Assembly: GCA_018398815.1 (NCBI GenBank)
Contig: CM031596.1
Location: 66,965,449 to 67,029,448 of the forward strand
Reading direction: 5' to 3'
Source of the DNA: Conus ventricosus
Taxonomy: Eukaryota; Mollusca; Gastropoda; Neogastropoda; Conidae
Length of the DNA stretch: 64,000 bases
Positions within the stretch are counted from its first letter, which is position 1, and every line of letters begins with the position of its first letter. This document shows positions 1-12,400 of this stretch, in pieces. Both the position numbers and the translations under genes were made by a program. The notes under the pieces are model-generated. The model ran no database searches. It saw only the letters and a list, made by a program, of their open reading frames with translations, and had not been told where the DNA came from.

Positions 1-2134
1 GACCTCAAATAAATAATTACACAGGGAAGCAGGCTGAATTTGTTTGGTTTCTCACCGCAGTTTGTTGTGTTAAAACCGTTTTGAAATGCAGGCACTACTT
101 CTGTTGATGGAAAAGAAAAGAAACTAAATGCATTGAGTTGCAGATAACACTGACTGGACTTTGCAATAAAAACTTGGCTGACCCTGCGAGTGCTAGTTTG
201 TTTGATGAAATGGTAGAGTATTCTTAGGATGATCTGGATCAAATTGTACAAGAAACAGAAATAAAACAAGAGACAGGAAATTTAGAAGAAGAACAGACAT
301 ATACAAAGATGATATTGCACACAAGGGTGAAAGTGATCTAAAGGATTAGTAAATACTGCTCAAGTGGTTGCATGCGTAGCCAATGGCCACACAACCTAAA
401 AATGTGACTTGACTTCAGAGATACCGGGACAGTCATGTGCCAAGGGAACAGCACGCTAGCTTCTTGGTATTTCTTACGCCTCCATTGCAGACTGGAAAGT
501 CATCAGTGTCTGACAATGGAATTGAAAAAAAAAATCATAACAACTGAATTTATTCAAGTCACGTCTGAGACAGTTAACCCTGACCTTTAACTCAGACTGT
601 CTTCCTTAAATACGAGTTAATTTTTTATACCATGTCAGTGAGTGAAGTATAAAACACAGAGCGAAATGTAGAATTACCATTTGCTATGATCATTCTGGAA
701 ACGGTGAAAATTCCTGGTCAAAGTGGATAAAAAAAAGCTAATAAATAACATACAAACCTTTTTCATACCAACAGAGGAAACAAAATATGTTTTTTTTATG
801 GAAGTAGGTATGGTAATAGTCTAGGCAGTAGGAGAATCTCTTTCCTGTTGGGATGGTTTCATTTGCTAAGGACAGTTTCAAGCGGTTCATGAGTTCAGAA
901 GAGGCAAATTGATGGAATGTTCAACGAGTTAGTAGTACAACGTATATATATCTGCAGTACTAACATAGACACAGATTTGCAGTCTTGAAGATGCAGGACA
1001 AGTACAGTTCTGCAGCAAAAGCTTTTCAGTAGAAAATGTTTCAGGGGCGCAGCTGAAGATAAAAAGGGAATATTGTTCCTTCAGTATATGTGAAGCAATT
1101 TTGGTCAGGAAAAAGCCCCCCCCCCCCCCCCCCCCAACTTAATATTAGTCCTTATAATATCAAGCAGTTTCTACCATGAAAAAGGCCTGTCCTCTACTTT
1201 TCTCAGTCTTTTCTCCCACCAAAGCTTTTTTTCACCCATGTCCTCACTGATCAGATGCATATTGTTGCCTCTAGCAGATTTGAGATCCAAAGCTAAGGCC
1301 CCTTTTTTGTGTGGATGGGTTTTGTTTTGCTATAATTGCTTTATACAGATTTCTGTGAATTTGGCAGGGGGAGGGAGGAGAGGGAGGGGGGCATGCCAGT
1401 CACTAGTGTCAGATGACTGATTTGTGTGGATAGTTTTTCTGTAGCTGTGATTTATGTGTGAAAGGGCAGTGGGAAGCAACAAGCATTCCTGGCTGAAAAT
1501 CATGTCGCTGGACTGAGTGCTATCTGCAACTTATGTTTCACTATAGATGGTGAATTCAGGTACACATACCTCAGCTGGAAATGTTTCATTGTTGCTTCAT
1601 TAGAAGCTTCAAGTTCGAAAGAAATCAAGCTAATGAAGGTATGGTAAATATCAGTTGAATAATTCATTTGTGGTTTTTTTGTACTCTTTTAAAATAGAAA
1701 TAAAAAAATCCAGATCGTTCGTGTAAGAAAAGCATCTGTGTCCAATAATAAAATTTGAAAAAAAAAGAAAAAAAAATCATCATTGAAGTTGAACAAGTCA
1801 ATGCACAGTTGACCATGTCCATTCACACAGGCTGTAACAGCATGTCTTGACCTCCGAATTGAATTTAAGAGAGGTTGCAGATGCTATTTCAGATGAGTGG
1901 AGAATTCCTTAGCCAACAACACAGGTGCCTCATCTGCATTATGAAGAGAGGGTCACACTCACTACTGAAAGACAATACAGTGATATGACAGTAGTTATGA
2001 ACCTTTTCAGTGTACTGCCCCATTGAATTCTTGTATATAGTTAGGAGTGAACTCTAGCGAATGTAGCAGTAAGTGTGTGTGCATGTGTGTGTGTGTTGAT
2101 TTATTTTTCTTTTGTTTGTGTCTGTGTTCAAAAG
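1..2134. other. Non-coding stretch, probably intron of the RS-domain gene
   Basis: I see no exon with coding character here. The sequence is AT-rich with short homopolymers and a C-run near 1117-1135. A splice acceptor (T-rich tract followed by AAAAG) closes it at 2134, so it is probably intron of the RS-domain gene whose 5' exons lie outside the window. Confidence 0.45.
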
Positions 2135-2247
2135 ACGACGATCAAGATCAAGAAGCGACCGCAGCAAGTCCAGCAAGAGCTGCCATCGCAGCAGAAGTGG
2201 GAGTGGAGACAGAGAGGGCAGTTCAAGCCGCAAAGACAGAGACCGCA
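2135..2247 (+). CDS. RS-domain gene, penultimate coding exon
   Basis: The acceptor is a T-rich tract ending AAAAG at 2134. The donor is CA|GTATGT at 2248. The reading frame starts at 2136 after one carried-over base. Codons are almost all Arg, Ser, Asp, Lys or Gly. The two longer open frames over the same bases (Gln/Ala rich) are shadows. Confidence 0.7.
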
Positions 2248-5200
2248 GTATGTATACAGAATGCCCAGTGGGTTGTTAGTTAAGATAGTATGTCTGGGAT
2301 TTTAATTTGATACATACAAACAGCGCTTTGACGTTACCAGACTGCAATAATTATTCGATGTCTAATTGGATGACTGGCATTGTGCACAGCAAATATCAAG
2401 AAACATTTGAGCTATTATTGTTGTTTCAAACAAAGTTTGTTCTTAATACTGACTGACGTGAAAAAAAAAATGTTGCTGCAGCACAGTATTCAGCAATCTG
2501 TCATAAACTATAAGAACATGAGGAGGTTACTATTATCTCCCAATGTTTCCCAAAAGTCGAAGGCAGCATTTGTAAGCCATGTTGCTGTTTATTTTTGTCT
2601 CTATACTAGTTGGACACACGGCATGATTGCAAGCTTACAGTTACAAGTTGGATGTCTGGCAGCATCTCATGTTCAGATGTCCCTTGGGGAAATGAGTAAA
2701 CACGGAAATAAAGTTTTTGATATGTGAGCTTAATAATTGTACATAGTTTTGGAGTGTATATTGATAGGTTTACGTGATTAAGAATTGTTCCACCAATGTG
2801 TGGGTTGTTTATGTTTATCAGTGTATGGGTATGTGGTCTTATATTTTCTGAAGTGCCATGTTTAGAATTCTTCTATGCTGTTCTGCTGTTCAGAATGAAC
2901 TTGAAGACATCTGCGGCAAACTCAGTGCATGGCTGCCTACCGTCCCGGAGTATCCGTATTTGTCCCCCGAAATAATGAAATCATGCAGCCTGTCCCTGGA
3001 ATCCACTTTTTTATTCTATGTCCCGCGAAAAAAAAATTCGGGAGAAAAAAACAACAAAAAAACGAAGTCGAGTTTGTCAGCTGATCACCGACTGACCGAC
3101 TTCGGTCGTGGCCATCCTGACCAAATCCGTCGGAAAGACCCGAACATTGCCGAACTGACCAGTGCGCATGCGCATACACCGTCTTCCTGAGTTTTGAAAG
3201 CGAGAAAAATGGACGCGAAACACGGAAAGCGTAAAAATGCCGACGGCGATCTCGACTATGGGGCTTCTCTCAAGAAGAAAACGTCGGCAGACATTCCTGT
3301 CAAAATATACGGAAACCTGGCCGTTCATCAAGCGTGGCAAGATCGAGACTTACGCGTCTTGTGAAATTTGTGCGTGTGAGTTCTCCATCGGATCTGGAGG
3401 TAGGGATGAAATAACCCGTCATGTCGCCACTGAAAAGCACAAGAAGAACACGAAAATCCGTGAGAGCGAGAAATCTTGTAACATTAGCGGATTCTTTCAG
3501 CGCGCTCAGACGTCAACCAGTCAGGAAACTTTTGACGTCTTAAGAGCTGAAACGATGATGGTTGACCTTGCAGCTGAACTGAATTTGCCGATGGATGAGT
3601 GGAAGGAAGTTGCGGGCCTGAGCTGCCTACTGCAGCCTGGGGCCAGCTAGTCCATAGTAATGGATGAAAAGCGACCGTGGTAGCCTGCTGGCAGCTCCGC
3701 ACTTAGTTTTTACCTTTTTTTGGGGGGTTTGCTTTTTTTGTGTAGGCTAGTGAGTAGGTAAGTTAGGGGTGGGGGGTGTCACTTTGTGGTATGAATGTGT
3801 GTAATCTCATGTTTATGAAAAAGGAATTAGAATAGGTTTTTTTTTTTTTTTTTTTTTTTTTCAGCAGATCCCCCGTTTATAGTCTCATAATAATCAGCTT
3901 GTTGATTGTGGAGACTCAACGGAAGAAGAAGACAAGCTAAACAGATGCGTTAAATTGATGTTTCCTGACTCGGACATCGCAAAGAAGTTTCAGTGCGCTA
4001 AAAGCAAAGTAGCATTGTAGAAGTTGTACATAGTGTAAATAAAGGTAAGCTTTCACTTTAATGTTGATGTGGTTGTGATATGTGCTACCGCTGCATGTGT
4101 CCCTGGAAATCAGTCAGTGTCCCTGGTTTTGAAAAAGTATGTCCCTGAAAGAGGTGGAAGGGGGCAGGCAGCCCTGTCAGTGCGTGCATGTGGGCATATA
4201 TGCATATTCAGCCACGTAATGAATAAGACATGGCAACACACACTCCTGCACCACACTCTAATACATATTACATATTTTTGGTCCTCACATAAGACCAGTC
4301 AATATGCGGACATTGATTTTCCAAATAGTTTGAAATTGTTTTTCTGAATTTTTTTTTCTTTTCTATTTTTTTCCCGAATGTTGTTAATGAAGAGAGCACA
4401 TGAAAAACTTACTTATGTTTACATATGTTTCACGCTAAAAAGTTAAGCTGTTAGAGGCATATTGTATTAAATGGGTGTCCTGATAACGGGGATGGTTTAC
4501 ACAGTATATGTCTGATTTCATATGGCCTATAAATTTTGGTGCCATATACTTTATCATGTCAGACTGTAACATTTAACGGCAGTTAGTTAGCTCTGAAAGG
4601 CCGAATTTGTGTGGCTAATGCAGTAATAAGACTATCATGTGACACCCACCCTACTTCCGCCAAGGAAGAAGGCGGTGCCAACTTCCTGTTCCGCATTCTG
4701 CTTCGGCCTTCCACCTGACAAGGACAGGTTTTCTTGCTCTGTCTCGCCTATACTGCTTTTTCGTAAAGATTGCCTGTGTTTGCCTTTTTTACTTGTTCTG
4801 TTGTGGCTTATGCTAAACCCTGGTACTATGGTCGTGTGAGGCTTACGAGTGGTGTTTTATTATTTTATGTTGTAGCTTCGGCAAACGAGTACTCCTCCTG
4901 GTCTCTCGATCCGCCATCTTGCCTCACCACGTGGTCGTCCTGTTTCTAGTTGTGCCTAGGTTTACTTGTGCTGGAAGTTTCTCTTGCACATTAGTTATTG
5001 TAATTATCTTAAGGTCAATCGAGTTTTCCTCCCGATCTCTTGATCCACCACCTTGTCTCCACTAAGCCCTGGTACTATAGTTGCATGAGGCTTACGCATG
5101 GCGTTTCATTATTTTATTGTGTAGCTTTCGGTGATCGAGTACTCCTCCCGATCTCTCGATCCGCCATCTTGCCTCACCTCTTGGTCGTCTGCTTTCTAGT

Positions 5201-6425
5201 TGTGACTAGGTTTAGTGGGGCTGTAGGTTTCCTCTTGCACATTAGTTATTGTAATTATCTTAGGGTCGATCGAATTTTCCTCCTGATCTCTTGATCCACC
5301 ACCTTGTCTCCACTTTGTGTTTGTGTGCTCCGTGTTTGTTCCGCCACCATAGCCCAACATGGTGAAAAGTACGTCTCTCTCCAGAAGTCGCTCTTTGCCC
5401 TGGAGGACCCACGTACTGATTCCATGGAACAAACCATTCTTTCTTCAGAAGAACGTACGACCGGTGTAGAGGGGGTTCCGCGGAGGGACGTGCGACCGTC
5501 ATTTTGATACCTCCTCTAACCGACCGGCGGATGCACGATCACTGCATCCGAAGGGCAAAAGGCAAGCTGCCACCATTACAAAGTGCCTTTCTGTTACATC
5601 CCACTTAAAACTTAAGGCAAGGCCCCCTTATAGGGAAGGCCCGTTTTAGAATTCACACTCGAATTCTCCTTCTCCCCCCCATTTTACCTAATGCTGGCTT
5701 GCCTTCTCCCCTTCGCATGCACGGTGAGATGCACAAAGATGCGAGCGACCAGCGTGAATTTTCGACGCTTGGCCACCCCGTCTGCTCTCCCTGTCATGCC
5801 GCGTCAGGTGACCTTCGGTCCCGCGGGGTCTTTACCGAGGTATGCACCAGCACGGGTGATGGGATGGCTATGGAATCGGCACCCGTCACTCACCTCAATG
5901 AGACTGCTGCTATTAGCTCCCCCCCCCCCCCCCCCCCCCACTAATAGCACGCAGGCTCATGGCGCTCTCCCCACCGTGCACAAGTGCAGCCACCACTAGT
6001 GCACGATGAGTGTCCTTCCTCCGGTGGCGGAGTTATGTCCACTCCCTGGTTTCACACTGGACATAACTCCGGGTCAGCTGCAGGCACCGCCACGCCCGGA
6101 CCTGTGTCACAGACCCCTGGCATTCGATGTACCCTGATCGATTGGCAACATTTCCCGTAGGGGTACAGGGCGTTGGGGACTGGAGTTATTCCGTTCCCCA
6201 CTTGGGCAATGTCCACGGTCCCTTTCCTCCGGGGGGAGGATCTACCAGCGGGACCAGGGGTAACCTGTTCGATCAGGACCTTGGTGTGACCATGCTACCG
6301 CAGCCACATCAACCCGTAGACAGGTGGATAGAGGGCTCGGTTGCCGTGCCCTCCACTGCTACCCCCTTCTCCACAGGGTCATATACGGATCCCACCAGGG
6401 AAGTGTATGTGGCATTGCACTCTCC

Positions 6426-6483
<58 letters not shown>

Positions 6484-9400
6484 AACACGACACGCTCTCT
6501 CGCAACCCACCCATGGAAATTCTGCCCCTGGGCCGCCACAGCCCATTTTTCTTCATGGGGACCAGTGGCTTCGCACAGACCTCGTCAGCTCCATGGTCGC
6601 CAGTGGCATCCAGCCTCCTCAAGCTGGTTCGACCTTGGTCCGCCTCCCTCTCAAGCGCTGTCCGATCGGCAGGACGGACTTCCCCCCCCTTAGTCCAGTC
6701 GGCGATCATGGAGCCACCAGGGACCTGCCCTTGTGTCATACTCCTCCCCTGCTAGGGCGGGACCCTCTCGCACACCTGTTCTTTGCCTCCTCTAGACGGT
6801 TCTTCGCAACCTCTCCAGGAACCCGACACACCCAATCTTGAGGATGAGGTTGAGGAATTCTCATCTTGTGACCCATCTGCTATTTAGCAGTGGTGCCCTG
6901 ATCTTGTCTTGAGAGTGTCCCCACCCTCAGACAAGTGCTTGGCAGTGTCAAGGTCCGCTCCGGCCACCCCTGCAAAGCGTGCTCGCGCCAGACTAGTCAC
7001 CCCTCAGATCCTGTCTTCCATTTGGGAGTGTCCGGCAACTCTGTCCAGGGGTGCGCATGTCGTCCCTCCTCCAGGGAAGTAATCCCTCTCGGCCCTGGAG
7101 GCGGCCCCTGCAGGCACGTTTCTTAGGGACCCCCGTCGGCACCACATCTCCTCCAGGTTTGCCTAGGACTACCCTGCGGCCAGGGAAATTGCCATTTCTC
7201 CTGCCGACCGCCGGTTGATCCCCCATTCGGTTCCTCCCACTGCCACTTCGATTTCACTCTAGACCCTAGTGGAATAGAGAAGGGACCGCATAGCCAGATC
7301 GAGGATCCAACACATCACTGCTGGTCATGAATTTTGACATGCTCACGTAGTGTGTGGAGGAGATCTGGCTGGAGGAGGACGACTTGGTCTCCGTGTCCTC
7401 GGACGCTCAGGCCTCTCGGACACACTCGAAGACTGACTTACGGTTCTGCAGGGACCCCATGATGCGAATCCTGGTCAACAGGAGCTCGCATCACATTCGG
7501 CTGCGGCGGACAGCGCAGCCAGGAGCCATTTTAATTATTTATTGGCCTGCAGAGATTCCTTCCTTTCGAAAGCTTATCTCTCTCTTCAGCCTCGCCCTCC
7601 CAAACCCCAACCTTATCGGAAGCAGGCCCCATCCCGCACCGCACGGCCCGCCCAGCGCTCTTCTCCCCCCTCTTGGCCTTACACGAACCTTCCCAAGCAC
7701 AATTTTTGTTGTGGCCGTCAGGGACAGCCCAAGAGGTGACTGGAGGACCCTCCCATGGGGGAGCTGGAGCAGAAAGAACTCAGACCGCAACCACTCAGTC
7801 ACCCTTCCTACAGCCCCCATCCCCTCCAGGGTCCCTCCGAAACCTGCCCCTCGGCCCATCTGGCGGGCAGCCTATCCTGACATGCCCACAAGTGGGCCCA
7901 TGGATAGTAGCAGTTCTAGAGGAGGGGTTCCGTCTGCCTTGGGCCCACGAACGCCCTCCTCTGATGCTTTTCTCCCCCTCCCTCTCCCAGCCATACCTTC
8001 CGGGTCCGGTGTCAATCCCACACCAACCAACTTCTACGCCTCTGTTCCTAGCTAGGGTTTGTCACCAACCCCAACAGTGCGAACTCATCCCCAATCAACA
8101 ATTCTCCTTTCTGGGTATGAGATTCGACACACTCTCCGTGATGGTCTTGCCGATTCCAGAGAGGTCCTCCTGTAACACACCCTGCCAGAACCCTTCCTCC
8201 CTCCTTGGGATGATGGAGTCCCTCATCCCTCTTCCCCTAGGCAGGGTCCCCAAGCACCAACTTTAAAGAGAGTTCCGTTGTTGATGGTCTCAAACCACCG
8301 ACCGCTGGGATCAGTCCACTCCCCTGGACCTTTGGTTCCAATGGCCCACGGACGAGTGGCTTGACCCTTCCACCCTACCCCCGGGGTTCCCATCTCCCTT
8401 CCAACTCAACCTCTGGAACTCTACACAGACGCTTCCAACTCGGGCTGGGACGCCCACTTAGAGACCCTTCATGCCCCCAGAGTGTGGGGTTCGGAGACAG
8501 CTCGCCCCCACATCAACGTCCTGGAATTGGAAGCAGTCATGCTGGCCCTCCACTTCCAACCCCAGGTCTCTCACCGACTTGTTCTCCTGTTCTTGGACAA
8601 CACTTAGGTGGCAGGGTATGTCAACAGGGGGTGGGGGGGGGCCTTGCTCCATCAGTCTCTCTCTCTGAACAGAGTCCCTCCCCCGCTGGTGCCACACGCA
8701 GGGAATACCTCTCCGTGTGAGGCACATAGTGGAACTCGCAATATCCTAGCGGACTCCCTCAGTCAGTCCAAGTCCCTCCACACGAAATGGACCCTCAGCA
8801 GGCTACCCTCCTCTCGGTGTGGAAACATTGGGTCAGGCCCATGATCGAGCTCTTTGTCTCCCCATTCAAGCTCCGTCTTCCAGTATATGTCTCTCCCGTC
8901 CCCGACCCCCAAGCGTATACAATCGACGCTCTCTCTCTCCTCCCTGGTCGGACCTCATAGCATACGCCTTCCCTCCGTTCCCGATCCTCCACAATGTGAT
9001 CTGGAAAGCAAGACTGGAAGGACCCAGGCTCATCCTCTGCCCCATGGTGGCCGACCCAGTCAGGGCTCCCGAACCCCAAGTCTCTCCCATGTTCCCCCTC
9101 TCCAGCAGGGTACACGTTTGGACATGCTCAGACAGCCTCGCTCGGGTCGCCCCTACTCCAACCACAGATGCTCCGCCTACACGCCTGGCTTCTGTGCCAG
9201 CCCAGTTGCGAACATCTGCCCCTCCCAATCGGACGGATCCCAGTCCGTCCTAGACATACTCTCTATGGCATGGGCCTCGCAAGACCTTCGGGACTTACCT
9301 ACGGTCTCTCGCAGAGCCAGCACCTAGTCTCTCTACGATTACCGTTGGGGGAGATGGGTCTCCTGGTTCTCAGATAACTTTGTTCCCCACAATCGTCCTT

Positions 9401-12400
9401 CCAATACCCAGTTAGGCAACTTTCTATCCCACCTACCCCCTCTCTATAGGGCTGCAGGTCAGCTATCTGTACCACTATTCGCCAGCTCGGCGGCCCCCCC
9501 TTTTAGAATAACTCCCTTCTCAGAGAGAATCAAAGGGGGTAGCTCTACGTGAGTCTCAGTCCCCTAGGCGGGTCCCCCTTTGGGACCTCTTCATCCACCT
9601 TGACGCTCTCAGAAAACCCCTTATTGGGGACCCCAGAGACAGTGCCTTCCTTGTCTCTCTTTCAAGTTTCTTCCCAAATTCTTAGCCAAGAATCAGGACC
9701 GGGCACAGCCTCTCCCTCCATCGACATCCGCTCACTCGCGGATATCTTGGGAAAAGGGGAAAGCGGGGGGACATGGACCTGTGCTCTTCTAGGTGTCTGA
9801 GATACTACTGGGAACGCTCGCGCCCCAGGCGCTCCTCCCAGAGACGTCTCCTCATTCCATCAACCCCAATCATCATAAAAACTTCTCTGCTGGCACTGTC
9901 TCTGGGTGGCTTTCCAGATGGTCAGATCTGCTTACGCCCAGGCATACAGTGAAACCTCCGTAACCGGACCACCCACGGGACCCGCCAAAAGTGGTCCACT
10001 TACAGAGGTGGTCCGCTTACGGAGGTAGGGGTGTGTCACTGAGTGCCGGGGGGAAGGAGGGGGTGGTAGTGGGTGTGTGCATGTGTTAGGGGCATTTCTT
10101 TATATTATTATTGTCCGTTTTTCACAGACTCATTTAATAAATCAAAATGTCTAAAATTGTACTGTACAGGTATATGAAAAGGCCTTTATAAAAAGACAGG
10201 CAGTGGTATGCGAAGGCTTTCATTTAAAAAAGTTTTCCATTGTTGTTTGTTTTGCGGCTGAGAGAGCACACATCCCTTCTTCCAACTTGTAGAGTACAGG
10301 AAGCAAGTGAGTGGCGTCTTTGTTCAAGACAAAGGACTTGAGCTCCTCAACATAATCCAGTGCCTGTTTGGTTGTCTTGAGGGCCAGTTCTGTTGATCTT
10401 GTGGACTCTGTCTCCTTCATGTCATTGTCTGAGGCACTGCCATTGAAGTCATCCAAGACACTTTGCACTAAATTTGTGTCGTCGTTGTTGCACGTGTCCA
10501 GGTTTTCATCGCATTGGAGGTAGTCGTCCATGCTCTCACTGTTCAGCTCGAAGGTCTTCTGGACTTGTGTTATCAAACTTGCCAGTGGGATGTTGTCTTC
10601 ATCTTCAAAGTCGTCGTCGTTTGCAAGACAATCATCAGTCATCCCAGCCTTTGCGAAGCATTTTTTCACCGTTGTGGGGCTCACTTCTTTGACAGACGCT
10701 GCTATCCAATTGATGGCATCCAGGACAGAAATGCACTGGTTTATGTTGGCAATGTCTTCCTTTTTTTCCATCTTGGCAAGCACTTTTTGAAGGAGCCTTC
10801 TTCGGTACCTCTGCTTGATGGCCCTGATGATGCCTTGGTCCAGAGGTTGAAGGACGGAAGGGGTGTTGGCTGGCAGATAAACCATCTTGACGTTGGACAG
10901 CTGGAGGCCCCTAGGGTGGCTGGGGCGTTGTCAAGAAGAAGCAGAACATTCCTATGTTGACGACGCATTCTTTTGTTGAAGTCATTGACCCATGCCAAAA
11001 AAACGCCAGTGTTCATCCATGCTTTTTTGTTGAACTGCCATGTGACAGGCATATGGTCAACATTCTTGAAACATCTTGGGTTAGCGCTTTTTCCTATGAC
11101 TAGGGTTTTCTCGAACTCTCCTTGCATGTTGACACAAAAGGAGGCAGTCAATCGGTCCTTGGATTTCTTACCGCCCTTGTATTCTTCACCTTTCACCCTA
11201 AGAGTCTTGTCAGGAAGTGCTCTGTAGAAAATGCCGCTTTCATCCATGTTGAAGACATCGCGTGGTTGTATCCCTTCAATATCTCTGGCAGCTTTTCTTT
11301 CCATGCAGAGACTTGATTTGCATCAACGGAAGCGCTTTCACCACATATGACGGCAGCATTGATGTTGTGGCGATGTTTGAATTTGTCGAGCCAACCATTT
11401 GATGCTTTGAAGTCGGGCGTGTTCTGTGCTTCTGCGAATTCTTTGGCCTTTTCTTGTATTAATGGTCCACTCAATGGCAAGCTCAATCCCCTGGCCCTTG
11501 TAAACCATTCAAAGGTAAGACTGTCGATCTCTCTCTCAAACTGTGTGTCTTCAAGCTTGAGTCTTTTTCTGTCATCATTTGTGTTTTCTTCAAACGCAGT
11601 CATCCATTCTGCTTTTCGTTTCAAGATTCTCTGGACTTGCGACTTCCCAACGCCATATTCTGCAGCAAGTTGTTGTTGTGATTTTCCATTTTCGCTTTTC
11701 CTAATCAGCTGGACTTTGTCTTTAATTGTCAGTTCCTTCGCCTTCGCCTGTTTCCCTGCCATGTTTGCTAAGCAAGTGAAGCGAGTACAGGTGTATAGAA
11801 GCTTGTGGACTGTAAAGCAGCTATTGAATTGTTTATGAGTTCCTATTCATCACATTTGTCGCACTACACGATCCCGTGCAATGTGTGGAGTGAACTCTTA
11901 CTCTCTCTACATGGTGGTCCGCTTAAGGAGGTTTTAGGCCAGTTTGGGGCCAAAAGTGGGTGGTTCGGTCCGGATACGCGAGGTGGTCCGGTTACAGAGG
12001 TTTTTAATAGTCATACAAAGAAGGAAGAAATTCGGGACCAGAGAAAAGTGGTCCTAGTAACGAGGTGGTCCGCTTACGGAGGTGGTCCGCATGAGAGGTT
12101 CCACTGTATAAGGATCTCCCCATCGCATCTCCTCAGGCCCATGAGGTCAGAGCGCTGGCCACTTCCGCAGCGTTCCAGCGCTCTGTCCACTTGTGCCACC
12201 TCCTGGAGGCAGCCTACTGGCGTGTGGAAAATCCCTTCGTAAACTTTTATTAGGGATATCAGCATGACCAGGGCTGATGGTTCTAAGGGATTTCTTTTGC
12301 GGCTAACGCAGCCATATCTGTTCCACTTCTAACCCCAAGAACCATTAGGGCACTCAGCCCTCCTCCAATTCCTTTAGATTCTGCTATGGTCTGACATGGT

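Larger units (their letters stand above)
9240..12253 (+). pseudogene. Tyrosine recombinase of the DIRS element, split by pogo insertion
   Basis: The N-terminal SAM-like part is at about 9325-9440 (SLYDYRWGRWVSWFSDN). The catalytic domain runs to 9946 and, after the pogo element at 9947-12106, resumes at 12109 with HEVRALATS (histidine and arginine of the recombinase box), then ending at FVNFY with the presumed nucleophile Tyr codon at 12248-12250 and TAG directly after. DIRS recombinases use this tyrosine to integrate a circular cDNA. Several frame breaks precede the pogo insertion. Confidence 0.7.

Noticed and set aside
6427..6482. Long Val/Cys and His/Thr open frames through the (TG)n tract
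   Set aside because: Dinucleotide repeats are open in several frames on both strands; there is no other coding evidence.
10474..11838. Plus-strand open frames across the pogo element
   Set aside because: Shadows of the minus-strand transposase.
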